Positions 33,578 through 40,980 of a stretch of 64,000 nt of DNA are shown here, in pieces. How positions within the stretch are numbered: the stretch's first letter is position 1; each line of letters begins with the position of its first letter. The DNA comes from an uncultured Christensenella sp. (lineage in GTDB: Bacteria; Bacillota; Clostridia; Christensenellales; Borkfalkiaceae). The stretch is from contig CAJTKX010000003.1 in NCBI GenBank assembly GCA_910577055.1, forward strand, positions 182,350 to 246,349, given 5' to 3'. Made by a program: the position numbers and the translations under genes. The notes beneath the pieces were generated by a model. It ran no database searches. It was not told the origin of the DNA and saw only the letters and a list, made by a program, of their open reading frames with translations.

Positions 33578-35071
33578 ATGTACGAATTGAAAAAACTTAA
33601 AAGCGGAACGGACGTGCGCGGCGTTGCCGTTGAGGGCGACTTGCCAGTCAACCTTACGGACGAAGCGGTAGAACTGATTGTAAAAGCGTTCGTGAAGTGG
33701 CTTTCCGAAAAATACGGAAAAGAAACGTTTAAAATAGCGATAGGCAACGACAGCCGAATTTCCGCCGAAAGAATAGTTGCGGCGGCAAAAAACGCCCTTG
33801 TTGCAAGCGGTTGCAGCGTTGTTTACACGGGGCTTTCTTCCACCCCCTCGATGTTCATTTTGTTAAAAACCTCGGGCTGGGGCGCGGACGCGTCGATTAT
33901 GGTAACCGCGTCTCATATGCCTTACGACAGAAACGGGTTGAAGTTTTTTACCCCCGAAGGCGGGCTTGACGGTAAAGATATAGACGAAATTCTCGAAATA
34001 GCCCAAAACGGCGAACATATCGTCGGCTGCGGCAGTTACGAGGAAAAGCCGTTTATGGACGAGTATTCCCGAATCCTTGTCAAAACGGTGGAAAGCGCCT
34101 GCGGCGCTCTTCCTTTGAAGGGCAAAAAAATTATAGTAGACGCGGGCAACGGCGCGGGAGGGTTCTTCGCGGAAAAAGTATTAATTCCACTTGGCGCGGA
34201 CACGGACGGCAGTCAGTTTTTGGAGCCGAACGGATACTTCCCCAATCACATACCAAACCCCGAGGACAAGGTTGCCATTGCAAGCATATCCGCGGCGGTA
34301 AAACGCGAGAAAGCCGACCTTGGCATAATTTTCGACACCGACGTTGACAGAGCGGCGTGCGTTGACAGCGACGGCGGCGAAATAAACAGAAATGCGTTAA
34401 TCGCGCTTGTTTCAGCCATACTGTTAAAGGACAAGGCGGGCACAATAGTCACCGACAGCGTTACAAGCGACGGACTGACCGAGTTTATAGAAAATTTAGG
34501 CGGCAAGCATTTAAGGTATATGCGCGGCTACAAGAACGTTATCGACAAGTGCAAAGAGCTAAACGATAGCGGCGAGTATTCCCCCTTGGCGATAGAAACG
34601 AGCGGGCATGCGGCTTTTAAAGAGAATTACTATCTTGACGACGGCGCATACCTGATTACCAAAATATTAATAAGCCTTGCCTTGCAAGCGAAAGAGGGGA
34701 AAAACCTTACTTCGCTAATTTCCTCCCTTAAAAGACCCGTTGAAGCGGACGAAGTGCGGATAACATTCAACAGTAAAAGCGTTGACTTTAAAAAAGAGGG
34801 CGCGAAGGTTATCGAGGATTTAAAGGTAATCGCCGCAAACGATAAAAATATGATTTTATCGCCCGTCAACTACGAGGGCGTTAGAATAAACTTTAAGGAA
34901 CGGGACGGCGGTTGGCTGCTTGTCAGAATGAGCGTTCACGACCCCGTTATGCCGATAAACTTCGAAAGCAACTTTAAAGGCGGCAACAAAAGCGCCGCGA
35001 AAACGCTTTTGAAGATTTTGGAAGCTTACCCCTTCCTTGAACTGAAAAACTTGAAAAATTTTACTTTATAA
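33578..35071 (+). CDS. Phosphoglucomutase/phosphomannomutase family protein
   Basis: Alpha-D-phosphohexomutase that moves phosphate between C1 and C6 of a hexose. 497 residues in four domains: phosphoserine loop TASHMPYDRNGLKFF near 109-123, metal loop DTDVDRAA near 254-261, sugar-binding ETSGHAAF near 340, and a C-terminal phosphate-binding domain. The exact sugar cannot be told. No ribosome site; the ATG lies eight bases after the -10 box, so a near-leaderless message is expected. Followed 13 bases later by tkt, likely in the same operon. Confidence 0.9.
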   Translation: MYELKKLKSGTDVRGVAVEGDLPVNLTDEAVELIVKAFVKWLSEKYGKETFKIAIGNDSRISAERIVAAAKNALVASGCSVVYTGLSSTPSMFILLKTSGWGADASIMVTASHMPYDRNGLKFFTPEGGLDGKDIDEILEIAQNGEHIVGCGSYEEKPFMDEYSRILVKTVESACGALPLKGKKIIVDAGNGAGGFFAEKVLIPLGADTDGSQFLEPNGYFPNHIPNPEDKVAIASISAAVKREKADLGIIFDTDVDRAACVDSDGGEINRNALIALVSAILLKDKAGTIVTDSVTSDGLTEFIENLGGKHLRYMRGYKNVIDKCKELNDSGEYSPLAIETSGHAAFKENYYLDDGAYLITKILISLALQAKEGKNLTSLISSLKRPVEADEVRITFNSKSVDFKKEGAKVIEDLKVIAANDKNMILSPVNYEGVRINFKERDGGWLLVRMSVHDPVMPINFESNFKGGNKSAAKTLLKILEAYPFLELKNLKNFTL

Positions 35072-35084
35072 GGAGAAAAAGTCA

Positions 35085-37091
35085 ATGTCCATCAATAAGA
35101 AATGCGTAGACGCTATAAGAGTACTTTCGGCGGAAGCCATTCAACGCGCGAAATCGGGTCACCCCGGTATCTGCCTTGGCGCGGCGCCGATAGGCTACGA
35201 GGTGTTCAAAGACTTCCTGAAGTTCAACAGCGCCAATCCACATTGGGATAACCGTGACAGATTTGTGCTTTCGGCGGGACACGGCTCGATGCTTTTATAC
35301 TCGCTTTTACACCTTTTCGGCTACGACTTAACCAAAGAGGACTTGATGAATTTCCGTCAGCTCGGTTCGAGAACGCCCGGTCACCCCGAGTACGGCAAAA
35401 CCGACGGAGTAGAAACCTCTACCGGTCCTTTGGGACAAGGTATAGGCAACGCGGTCGGCTTCGCGCTTGCGGAAGCGCACTTGGCTTCGATTTTCAATCG
35501 TCCCGATTTCCCCGTAGTAGACCACTTTACCTACGTTTTGTGCGGCGAAGGTTGCTTGGAAGAGGGTTTGGGCTACGAGGCTTGCTCGTTCGCCGGAACG
35601 CAAAAGCTCGGCAAGCTTATATTATTATACGATAAGAACGACATCACAATAGAAGGCAACATAAAAACCAACTTCAACGAGGATATCGCAACGCGTTTCT
35701 GCGCGCAAGGTTGGCAAGTTATCCGCGTACCCAACGCGAACGATTTGAACGTTTTAAAGTCGGCAATCGAGAGGGCAAAAAGCGATTTGACCCGTCCTTC
35801 TATCGTCATCTGCACATCGAAGATAGGTTGCGGCTGCCCGCTTGAAGGCAGTGAAAAGGTTCACGGCGCGCCCATGGGCGAGGAAAATCTTGCTAAATTA
35901 AAGGAAAATTTGAATTGGACGGAAGAGCCGTTCGAAGTTCCCGAGGACGTAAAAGAGCACTGCCTTGCAATCGCGGAGGAAAAGCGAGAATACGAGCAAG
36001 AATGGAATAGGCTTTTCGCCCGCTATGAAGAGGCTTACCCTGAGCTTGCCGAAAAGTACAAAAACTATATGAACGGCTACGAGCTTGACTTCAACGAGCT
36101 GTTCAGTAAATTCGACTTCTCTTCACCCGAGGCGACAAGGGCGTCAAGCGGTAAAATATTGAATGAAATCGCTAAAAATATCCCCAACCTTTTGTCGGGC
36201 TCGGCAGACCTTGCACCCTCTACCTTGACGGGCTTGAAATGTTCGGGTGCTTTCTCGCCCGAAAACCGTTCGGGAAGAAACATTCAATTCGGTATCCGCG
36301 AGCACGCAATGGCGGCTATTTCGAACGGCATACAGCTTCACGGCGGACTCAGAATACTTTGCTCCACCTTCTTCTCGTTCTCGGATTATATGAAGGGCGG
36401 CATAAGAATAAGCGGACTTTTGAACGTGCCCGTTATCTATGTAATGACGCACGACTCGATTGGCGTCGGCGAGGACGGTCCTACGCATCAGCCTATGGAG
36501 CAGCTTATAGCTTTAAGGTCCATACCCAACATAAAAGTTTTCCGTCCTTGCGACGGTAAGGAAACCCTCGCGGCATATATTTCCGCGCTCACGGGGCAAT
36601 CCCCTACCGTTTTGGTACTGTCAAGGCAAAACCTTAACCAATACCTAAACTCGGGCTTAAAGGCTGTTACGGGCGGATATGTTTTACAAGATTGCAAGGG
36701 CACGCCCGACGTAATTTTAATTGGAACGGGCTCTGAAATTGATATTTGCGCGGGTGCAAAAGAAATACTTGAAAACGATGGCATAAGAACGCGCGTGGTT
36801 TCTATGCCGTGCCTTGAAGAATTTGAAAACCAAACCGAAGAATACAAGGAAAGCGTGCTGCCGAAAAGCGTAAAAGCGCGCGTCTGCGTAGAGGCGGCCT
36901 CACACTTCGCTTGGTATAAATATAGCCGCGATTACGGCGAAGTAATCGCTATGCACAGCTTCGGCACGTCCGCGCCCGCAAAGGTATTGTTCGAACATTA
37001 CGGCTTCACGAAAGAAAACGTAGCCGAAAAAGCAAGAATTTCGCTTGATAAGGTTAATGCGGAAGACGGTAAATCTAAAAAACACAGATAA
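35085..37091 (+). CDS. tkt: Transketolase
   Basis: TPP-dependent two-carbon transfer in the pentose phosphate pathway. 668 residues: GHPGICLGAAPIGYEVF near 24-40, SAGHGSMLLYSLLHLFGYDL, TGPLGQGIGNAVGFALAE near 112, the pyrimidine-domain GIREHAMAAISNGI near 404, HDSIGVGEDGPTHQP near 455, and a C-terminal domain. The diphosphate motif, normally GDGCxxEG, reads GEGCLEEG, a conservative change of the metal-binding Asp to Glu. AAGGAG precedes the ATG. Co-transcribed with the phosphohexomutase gene; a terminator follows. Confidence 0.95.
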   Translation: MSINKKCVDAIRVLSAEAIQRAKSGHPGICLGAAPIGYEVFKDFLKFNSANPHWDNRDRFVLSAGHGSMLLYSLLHLFGYDLTKEDLMNFRQLGSRTPGHPEYGKTDGVETSTGPLGQGIGNAVGFALAEAHLASIFNRPDFPVVDHFTYVLCGEGCLEEGLGYEACSFAGTQKLGKLILLYDKNDITIEGNIKTNFNEDIATRFCAQGWQVIRVPNANDLNVLKSAIERAKSDLTRPSIVICTSKIGCGCPLEGSEKVHGAPMGEENLAKLKENLNWTEEPFEVPEDVKEHCLAIAEEKREYEQEWNRLFARYEEAYPELAEKYKNYMNGYELDFNELFSKFDFSSPEATRASSGKILNEIAKNIPNLLSGSADLAPSTLTGLKCSGAFSPENRSGRNIQFGIREHAMAAISNGIQLHGGLRILCSTFFSFSDYMKGGIRISGLLNVPVIYVMTHDSIGVGEDGPTHQPMEQLIALRSIPNIKVFRPCDGKETLAAYISALTGQSPTVLVLSRQNLNQYLNSGLKAVTGGYVLQDCKGTPDVILIGTGSEIDICAGAKEILENDGIRTRVVSMPCLEEFENQTEEYKESVLPKSVKARVCVEAASHFAWYKYSRDYGEVIAMHSFGTSAPAKVLFEHYGFTKENVAEKARISLDKVNAEDGKSKKHR

Positions 37092-37095
37092 AATT

Positions 37096-37125
37096 AAGCG
37101 GCGGTTGAACCGCCGCTTGTTTTTA
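37096..37125 (+). terminator. Terminator after tkt
   Basis: 10-bp stem AAGCGGCGGT/ACCGCCGCTT, TGA loop, then TGTTTTTAT. Confidence 0.85.
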
Positions 37126-37146
37126 TACATATAATTAAGGTGTATT

Positions 37147-37680
37147 ATGAATTTGGAAGAATTGTTTTTAACGCGCCAAAGCACGCGTGAGTTTTGCGAT
37201 AAGCCCGTACCGAACGAAATTTTAGAAAAAATATGCCGACTTGCGACGCTTGCCCCCTCGGCGATAAACGCGCAGCCCTGGGACATGTACGCGGTAAACG
37301 GCGACAAAGCGAAAGAGTTCGCTAAGTTCGTGCAGAAAAACGGTGCGAACGGTTGGGCGGACGGAGCGAAAGCGTACATCGTAATAAAGCAACGCCCCGC
37401 ACACGCGATAATGCGCGGGGAAAGACGGGTATCGAACGAGGAATTTATACCAAACGATATTGGAATTTTAACCGCGTACTTAACGCTTGCCGCCGAGGAT
37501 TTGTGCGTGCAGTCATGCATAATTGGCTTGCGGGACGAAAACGGTATTGCGGATTTTTTGAGCCTACCGCAAGGCACCGCCTTCCCTCTCGTCGTTGCGC
37601 TCGGCTATAAGGCGGAAGGCTACCCCGTTCGTGAAAAGCGGCGCCGCGACTTCGAACTGAATTATAAACTGATAAAGTAA
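37147..37680 (+). CDS. Nitroreductase family FMN protein
   Basis: Predicted FMN-dependent NAD(P)H oxidoreductase of the nitroreductase superfamily, 177 residues. N-terminal LEELFLTRQSTREF at 3-16 is the FMN phosphate-binding motif, LATLAPSAINAQPWDMY near 33-49 the usual SxxNxQPW block, and DIGILTAYLTLAAEDL the central helix. Substrate unknown. AAGGTG precedes the ATG and TATAAT (37130-37135) lies upstream. This is the last chromosomal gene before the integrated element. Confidence 0.9.
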   Translation: MNLEELFLTRQSTREFCDKPVPNEILEKICRLATLAPSAINAQPWDMYAVNGDKAKEFAKFVQKNGANGWADGAKAYIVIKQRPAHAIMRGERRVSNEEFIPNDIGILTAYLTLAAEDLCVQSCIIGLRDENGIADFLSLPQGTAFPLVVALGYKAEGYPVREKRRRDFELNYKLIK

Positions 37681-37686
37681 AACGCT

Positions 37687-37720
37687 AACCGTCCCGCCGA
37701 AATTCGGCGGGGCGGTTTTA
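37687..37720. terminator. Bidirectional terminator at the chromosome-element junction
   Basis: 14-bp stem AACCGTCCCGCCGA / TCGGCGGGGCGGTT (one G-T pair) with AAT loop and flanking T/A runs. It ends the nitroreductase gene and, before the insertion, the convergent activase-partner gene now at 59135-60400. Confidence 0.85.
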
Positions 37721-37721
37721 A

Positions 37722-37754
37722 TCATAATTCTTCGTTTTCCCTTGCGGTGGCAAG
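37722..37754 (-). pseudogene. Stranded 3' end of the 59135-60400 gene
   Basis: On the minus strand, in the frame of the gene at 59135-60400, this reads LATARENEEL and stop. The first six codons are identical to the end of that gene up to the junction. It is the original terminus separated by the element, left next to its original terminator. Confidence 0.85.
37735..37754 (+). repeat. Left att repeat of the integrated element
   Basis: TTTTCCCTTGCGGTGGCAAG, identical to 59151-59170 at the other end. Lies 40 bases from the recombinase gene. Flanking bases differ on both sides, so the shared block is 20 bp. Confidence 0.88.
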
Positions 37755-37793
37755 TTGCGGAAATGGACAGATCCGTTTTTGCCTTTTTTACCG

Positions 37794-39476
37794 CTAAATT
37801 ACCGATTTTAAATCGATTTTATAGTAAATTTCTATTTCTTGTGGTTTACCAGTTACCGAAGGGCTACCGCCTATTACAATTTTATCTATAAGTTCCAGAC
37901 AGAGTTCTCTTGTAATAGAAACTTCGTTAAGGTGCTTTTTTATTCTTCCGATAAAATCGTCTACGTCAGTTTTTGCTTGTTGAAAAGTGTTGCCAGTAGT
38001 TTCAAGATTTTTTATTGCATCTGACAGTTCTTGTCTTTCCGCCGTGTACTTCTCAATCAACTTTAGGCAAATCTCTTCGGGAATTTTACCTTCTAGCTTT
38101 TCCTCAAAAGCCCCTTCAATAAGCGAGTCCAGCTTTTCAAACCTTTTCTTTTTGCGTTCAAGTTCGTACCTATTCTCCGCTTCGGTCTTTTCGCTTGCTT
38201 GTATTTGACTTAGCAAATAGCTCTTCCTTACTTCATCTTCGTTCGCAACTATAAAGTTAGCTTTGCTTTTTATATCGTCAAGTAATATACTTTCCACGTC
38301 GGCAGCCTTAATATAATGATTAAAGCAATATGCTTTACCTAACCTTTTATGGCAACCGCAATTGAAATTGTAAACTATATTGCTAACCTGACCGTTGCGT
38401 TTTAGAGAATAGTACTCCATTTTCATTTTGCCGCCACAATCGGCACAAAACATTAGCCCTGAAAACGGATGAGTAAAACCTCTGCGTGTCTTTTTGCCTT
38501 GACTTACCGAACGTTCGACTTCCCTTACCCTATTCCAAAGTTCCTTTGGAATAATTGCGGGATGAGCGTTTTCCGTTACAATCCAATCATCTTCCGGGCG
38601 GTATATCTGCTTATGGTTTTTGTACGACACCGTGGTTCTGCGTTGAAGTGCAAGATTACCTATATACGCAGGATTCGCCAAAATCTTTCTCACCGTTGCG
38701 TCCGTCCATAAGTGAAAACTGTTTACTGACGCATACTTCCCTAACTTCTCGACTTTATAGTCCTGCGGAGTTTGAATACTCTCTTCGTTAAATGTTGCGG
38801 CAATTTGACTTGGGGAAATCCCTCTTGCTCTCATTTCGAAAATCCTTACTACGTTTTCACTTATTTCGTCATTGATTACGAAAGTACGCTTACCGTCATC
38901 GCTAAACACGTACCCGTACGGCGGATAAGACATATTACTCTTACCTCTTCTCGCATTTGATGCGAATATCGCTCGTACTTTTCGACTTGTATTAGCAGCA
39001 TACCACTCATTAAAAACGTTCGTAATCGGCATCATATCCATAGCCGTTGAATTTGTACCCGCTGTATCGATATTATCACTAACTGCAATAAAACGAATAC
39101 CGAACGACGGAAATATGTAGTCGATGTACTGCCCGACTTGAATGTAATTTCTACCGAAACGAGATAAGTCTTTTACTACGATAGTATTTATAATTCCGCT
39201 TTTCGCATCGCCAAGTAGTCTTTGTACGCCTTCACGCCCAAAAGTAGTTCCTGATATTCCATCATCAACATATATGTCGTGTAACGTCCAGCCTTGCTCT
39301 CTCACATATTTGATGAGCATTGCCTTTTGATTTTCGATTGATAATGATTCTCCCGCACGCTCGTCGTCTCTACTCAATCTAACGTAAATACCTACTATGT
39401 AATTGTTACGCTTTGATTTCAATCTTTTACCTCCCAAATCAAAGCGACCTTTATTCTGTTGATCGTATTCTATCAC
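37794..39476 (-). CDS. Large serine recombinase (TnpX-like integrase)
   Basis: Site-specific recombinase for integration and excision of the element. 560 residues: resolvase domain with nucleophile Ser35 in YVRLSRDD and VVKDLSRFGRNYIQVGQYIDY near 97-117; a recombinase domain with ANPAYIGN near 277; a zinc ribbon (CADCGGK near 358, with CGCHKRLGKAYC); a coiled coil; and a DUF4368-like C-terminus. GTG 39476 follows GGGAGG and overlaps the stop of the small ORF upstream. Position beside the att repeat supports its role. Confidence 0.93.
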   Translation of the reverse strand: MIEYDQQNKGRFDLGGKRLKSKRNNYIVGIYVRLSRDDERAGESLSIENQKAMLIKYVREQGWTLHDIYVDDGISGTTFGREGVQRLLGDAKSGIINTIVVKDLSRFGRNYIQVGQYIDYIFPSFGIRFIAVSDNIDTAGTNSTAMDMMPITNVFNEWYAANTSRKVRAIFASNARRGKSNMSYPPYGYVFSDDGKRTFVINDEISENVVRIFEMRARGISPSQIAATFNEESIQTPQDYKVEKLGKYASVNSFHLWTDATVRKILANPAYIGNLALQRRTTVSYKNHKQIYRPEDDWIVTENAHPAIIPKELWNRVREVERSVSQGKKTRRGFTHPFSGLMFCADCGGKMKMEYYSLKRNGQVSNIVYNFNCGCHKRLGKAYCFNHYIKAADVESILLDDIKSKANFIVANEDEVRKSYLLSQIQASEKTEAENRYELERKKKRFEKLDSLIEGAFEEKLEGKIPEEICLKLIEKYTAERQELSDAIKNLETTGNTFQQAKTDVDDFIGRIKKHLNEVSITRELCLELIDKIVIGGSPSVTGKPQEIEIYYKIDLKSVI

Positions 39477-39714
39477 ATTGCCTCCCTTTTGGCAAGGTCC
39501 GGCAAAGAATATTTTTCAGAATTTTTATATATCAATCCGTTTCTCATTTCTTCATAGACTTTAGAAACGGCTATTCTTGTCAAAACTTCATCTATATTCT
39601 TTTCGCCTGTAAAGAAACTTTTTACGACGAATTCTCTCTTCCCTATAACTTTAACGGCAGTATTACCTAATACTGCCGTTTTGCCCTTATCAATATTATT
39701 ATTGTTCGTATCAT
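39473..39714 (-). pseudogene. TnpW-like small ORF without an in-frame start (frameshift)
   Basis: Minus strand. GGAGG is followed by ATG at 39714, but that frame stops after 15 codons (MIRTIIILIRAKRQY). The -1 shifted frame is open for about 80 codons (IDKGKTAVLGNTAVKVIGKR, FFTGEKNIDEVLTRIAVSKV, ending LAKREAM) and stops at 39473, overlapping the recombinase GTG. The VIGKREFVVKSFF pattern recalls TnpW-type proteins that precede recombinases in Tn4451-like elements. Either a one-base indel near the AAT repeats (39695-39703) broke it, or an assembly error occurred, or translation shifts frame. Confidence 0.6.
39653..39680. repeat. Perfect 28-bp palindrome upstream of the recombinase
   Basis: AACGGCAGTATTA-CC-TAATACTGCCGTT: 13-bp arms with a 2-base centre. 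It lies inside the small ORF, about 180 bases before the recombinase start, and could be a protein-binding site or an RNA hairpin. Confidence 0.8.
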
Positions 39715-39739
39715 TTCCTCCAAATATAATTAATTATTT

Positions 39740-40723
39740 TTACTTTCCACCTTTATCGCTCTGGCTACTGTTAAAAGGTATTATCGGTTTTTTCTTCTCC
39801 CTTGATTTTTCGAGTAATGCGTTGAATTCGTCCGGATAAGCGGCCATCATATCAGTTACCACTTTTATGGCGATATCGTTATGTTTGTTCTTTTTCTCGG
39901 CTTCCTGCAACAGCTTGAAGAGATTACTTGTATCCTCGTTCTTGATTTTTAGATGTTCTTTGTAAGCGGCGTTCTCCGTTCGCAGGGTCTTGATTTCTTC
40001 TTCGGTTTGCTTTCGCTTTTTAGGAACGGGGTTTATGTTTTCGGCTTCAACGGAAGAATGAATTCCTTGCAGGTAATCTTCGGCTTGTTGCCGTGCTTGT
40101 TTTTTCGTTTCCTCGGCTTGCTGTTCTGCTCCTTCGATTATCTTCTTGGCTTTAAACTCTGTCGTTTCCAAATGTTTTGCGGTGCTTCCTATTTTGCCTC
40201 GCTTTAAGCCCCATTTTCTTCCGACATTTTCGTGGAAATCAGATTGCAGACTTTGTAGTTCAACTCTATCGAATAAACGCTTTGCACACAGCCTGCCTTC
40301 AAATACGGGAATAAGATTGAGGTGCATATGCGGCGTAGTTTCGTCCAAATGAACTACCGCCGATAAAATGTTTTCTGTACCGTAGCGGTTTTCGAAGAAG
40401 TCGGTAACGTCGTGAAAAAACTCGTGCATCTGCTGCGTGGTCAAACTATCAAAAAACTCTTTATCCGAGCCGAGTATAAACGAACACATCAATACTGCAT
40501 CGTCCTTGATTTTGCGCTTTGGTGCAAGCTCTTTAATTCGTGCATTTATGCGCTTTATATAAGAGCCCTCCGTTTTCATAACGTGGTAATTTGCGCTTGT
40601 CCGGTTGTTGTCTATCTGCGGATTTTTTGTTGACTTGTAGTTTTCATCCCGCTCGTTTTCCCGTTCAACACCGACTATTGTGTTTCTTTGGTATTTGTCC
40701 ATATGACATACTAAATAGCTTAT
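39740..40723 (-). CDS. mobV: MobV-type relaxase (Pre/Mob) with apparent ATA start
   Basis: Nicks oriT and leads single-strand transfer during mobilization. The family core HLDETTPHMHLNLIP lies near residues 125-139 (counting from the ATA start), and a coiled coil follows from about 165. Homologs begin MSYLVCHM-KY. Here the same string SYLVCHMDKY is in frame, but the codon before Ser is ATA (40721-40723), with AAGGAGG eight bases upstream. So the gene either starts at ATA or was damaged by an ATG to ATA change; the next ATG (40702) has no ribosome site. Confidence 0.85.
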   Translation of the reverse strand: MSYLVCHMDKYQRNTIVGVERENERDENYKSTKNPQIDNNRTSANYHVMKTEGSYIKRINARIKELAPKRKIKDDAVLMCSFILGSDKEFFDSLTTQQMHEFFHDVTDFFENRYGTENILSAVVHLDETTPHMHLNLIPVFEGRLCAKRLFDRVELQSLQSDFHENVGRKWGLKRGKIGSTAKHLETTEFKAKKIIEGAEQQAEETKKQARQQAEDYLQGIHSSVEAENINPVPKKRKQTEEEIKTLRTENAAYKEHLKIKNEDTSNLFKLLQEAEKKNKHNDIAIKVVTDMMAAYPDEFNALLEKSREKKKPIIPFNSSQSDKGGK

Positions 40724-40757
40724 TAAATTGTCCTCCTTAAACTTTGTTTTTTTGCCA

Positions 40758-40812
40758 CCTTTTTTGCAAAAAGGTATAACTCACTATACCAAACCGCTTT
40801 TGCGGTTTGGTA
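40758..40812 (-). other. Origin of transfer (oriT), MobV/pMV158 type
   Basis: On the minus strand GGTATAGTGAGTTATACC (40790 to 40773). The pMV158 nick region is GTATAGTGTG/TTATAC, so only one base in 16 differs, and the expected nick falls between 40780 and 40779. Flanked by a CCTTTTT-TGC-AAAAAGG repeat (40758-40774) and an 11-bp hairpin TACCAAACCGC/GCGGTTTGGTA (40787-40812), as relaxase sites usually are. Located just upstream of mobV. Confidence 0.8.
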
Positions 40813-40937
40813 CCGTTCGCCCTTGCAGGGGGCTTTTTGCTACCGATTCGGCAACCATCTAAACTTCGCCCTCCACTTATTACCGTTAAACTTACCCGAA
40901 AATTTCACGAACTGAGAAAATTTTTAGAAATATTTTA
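40813..40937. other. Gene-free stretch between oriT and the HTH gene
   Basis: No supported coding sequence. Contains a small hairpin with T-run (GCCC/GGGC then CTTTTT, about 40819-40840) and AT-rich sequence. Confidence 0.5.
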
Positions 40938-40974
40938 AATATGACGATTTCTGTCATATTAATTATGGTATAAT
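40938..40974 (+). promoter_or_regulatory. Operator-like repeat and extended -10 promoter of the element HTH gene
   Basis: AATATGAC-GATTTCT-GTCATATT (40938-40960) covers the -35 region; TGGTATAAT with hexamer at 40969-40974 ends six bases before the ATG. Consistent with autoregulation and a leaderless message. Confidence 0.65.
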
Positions 40975-40980
40975 GAACCT

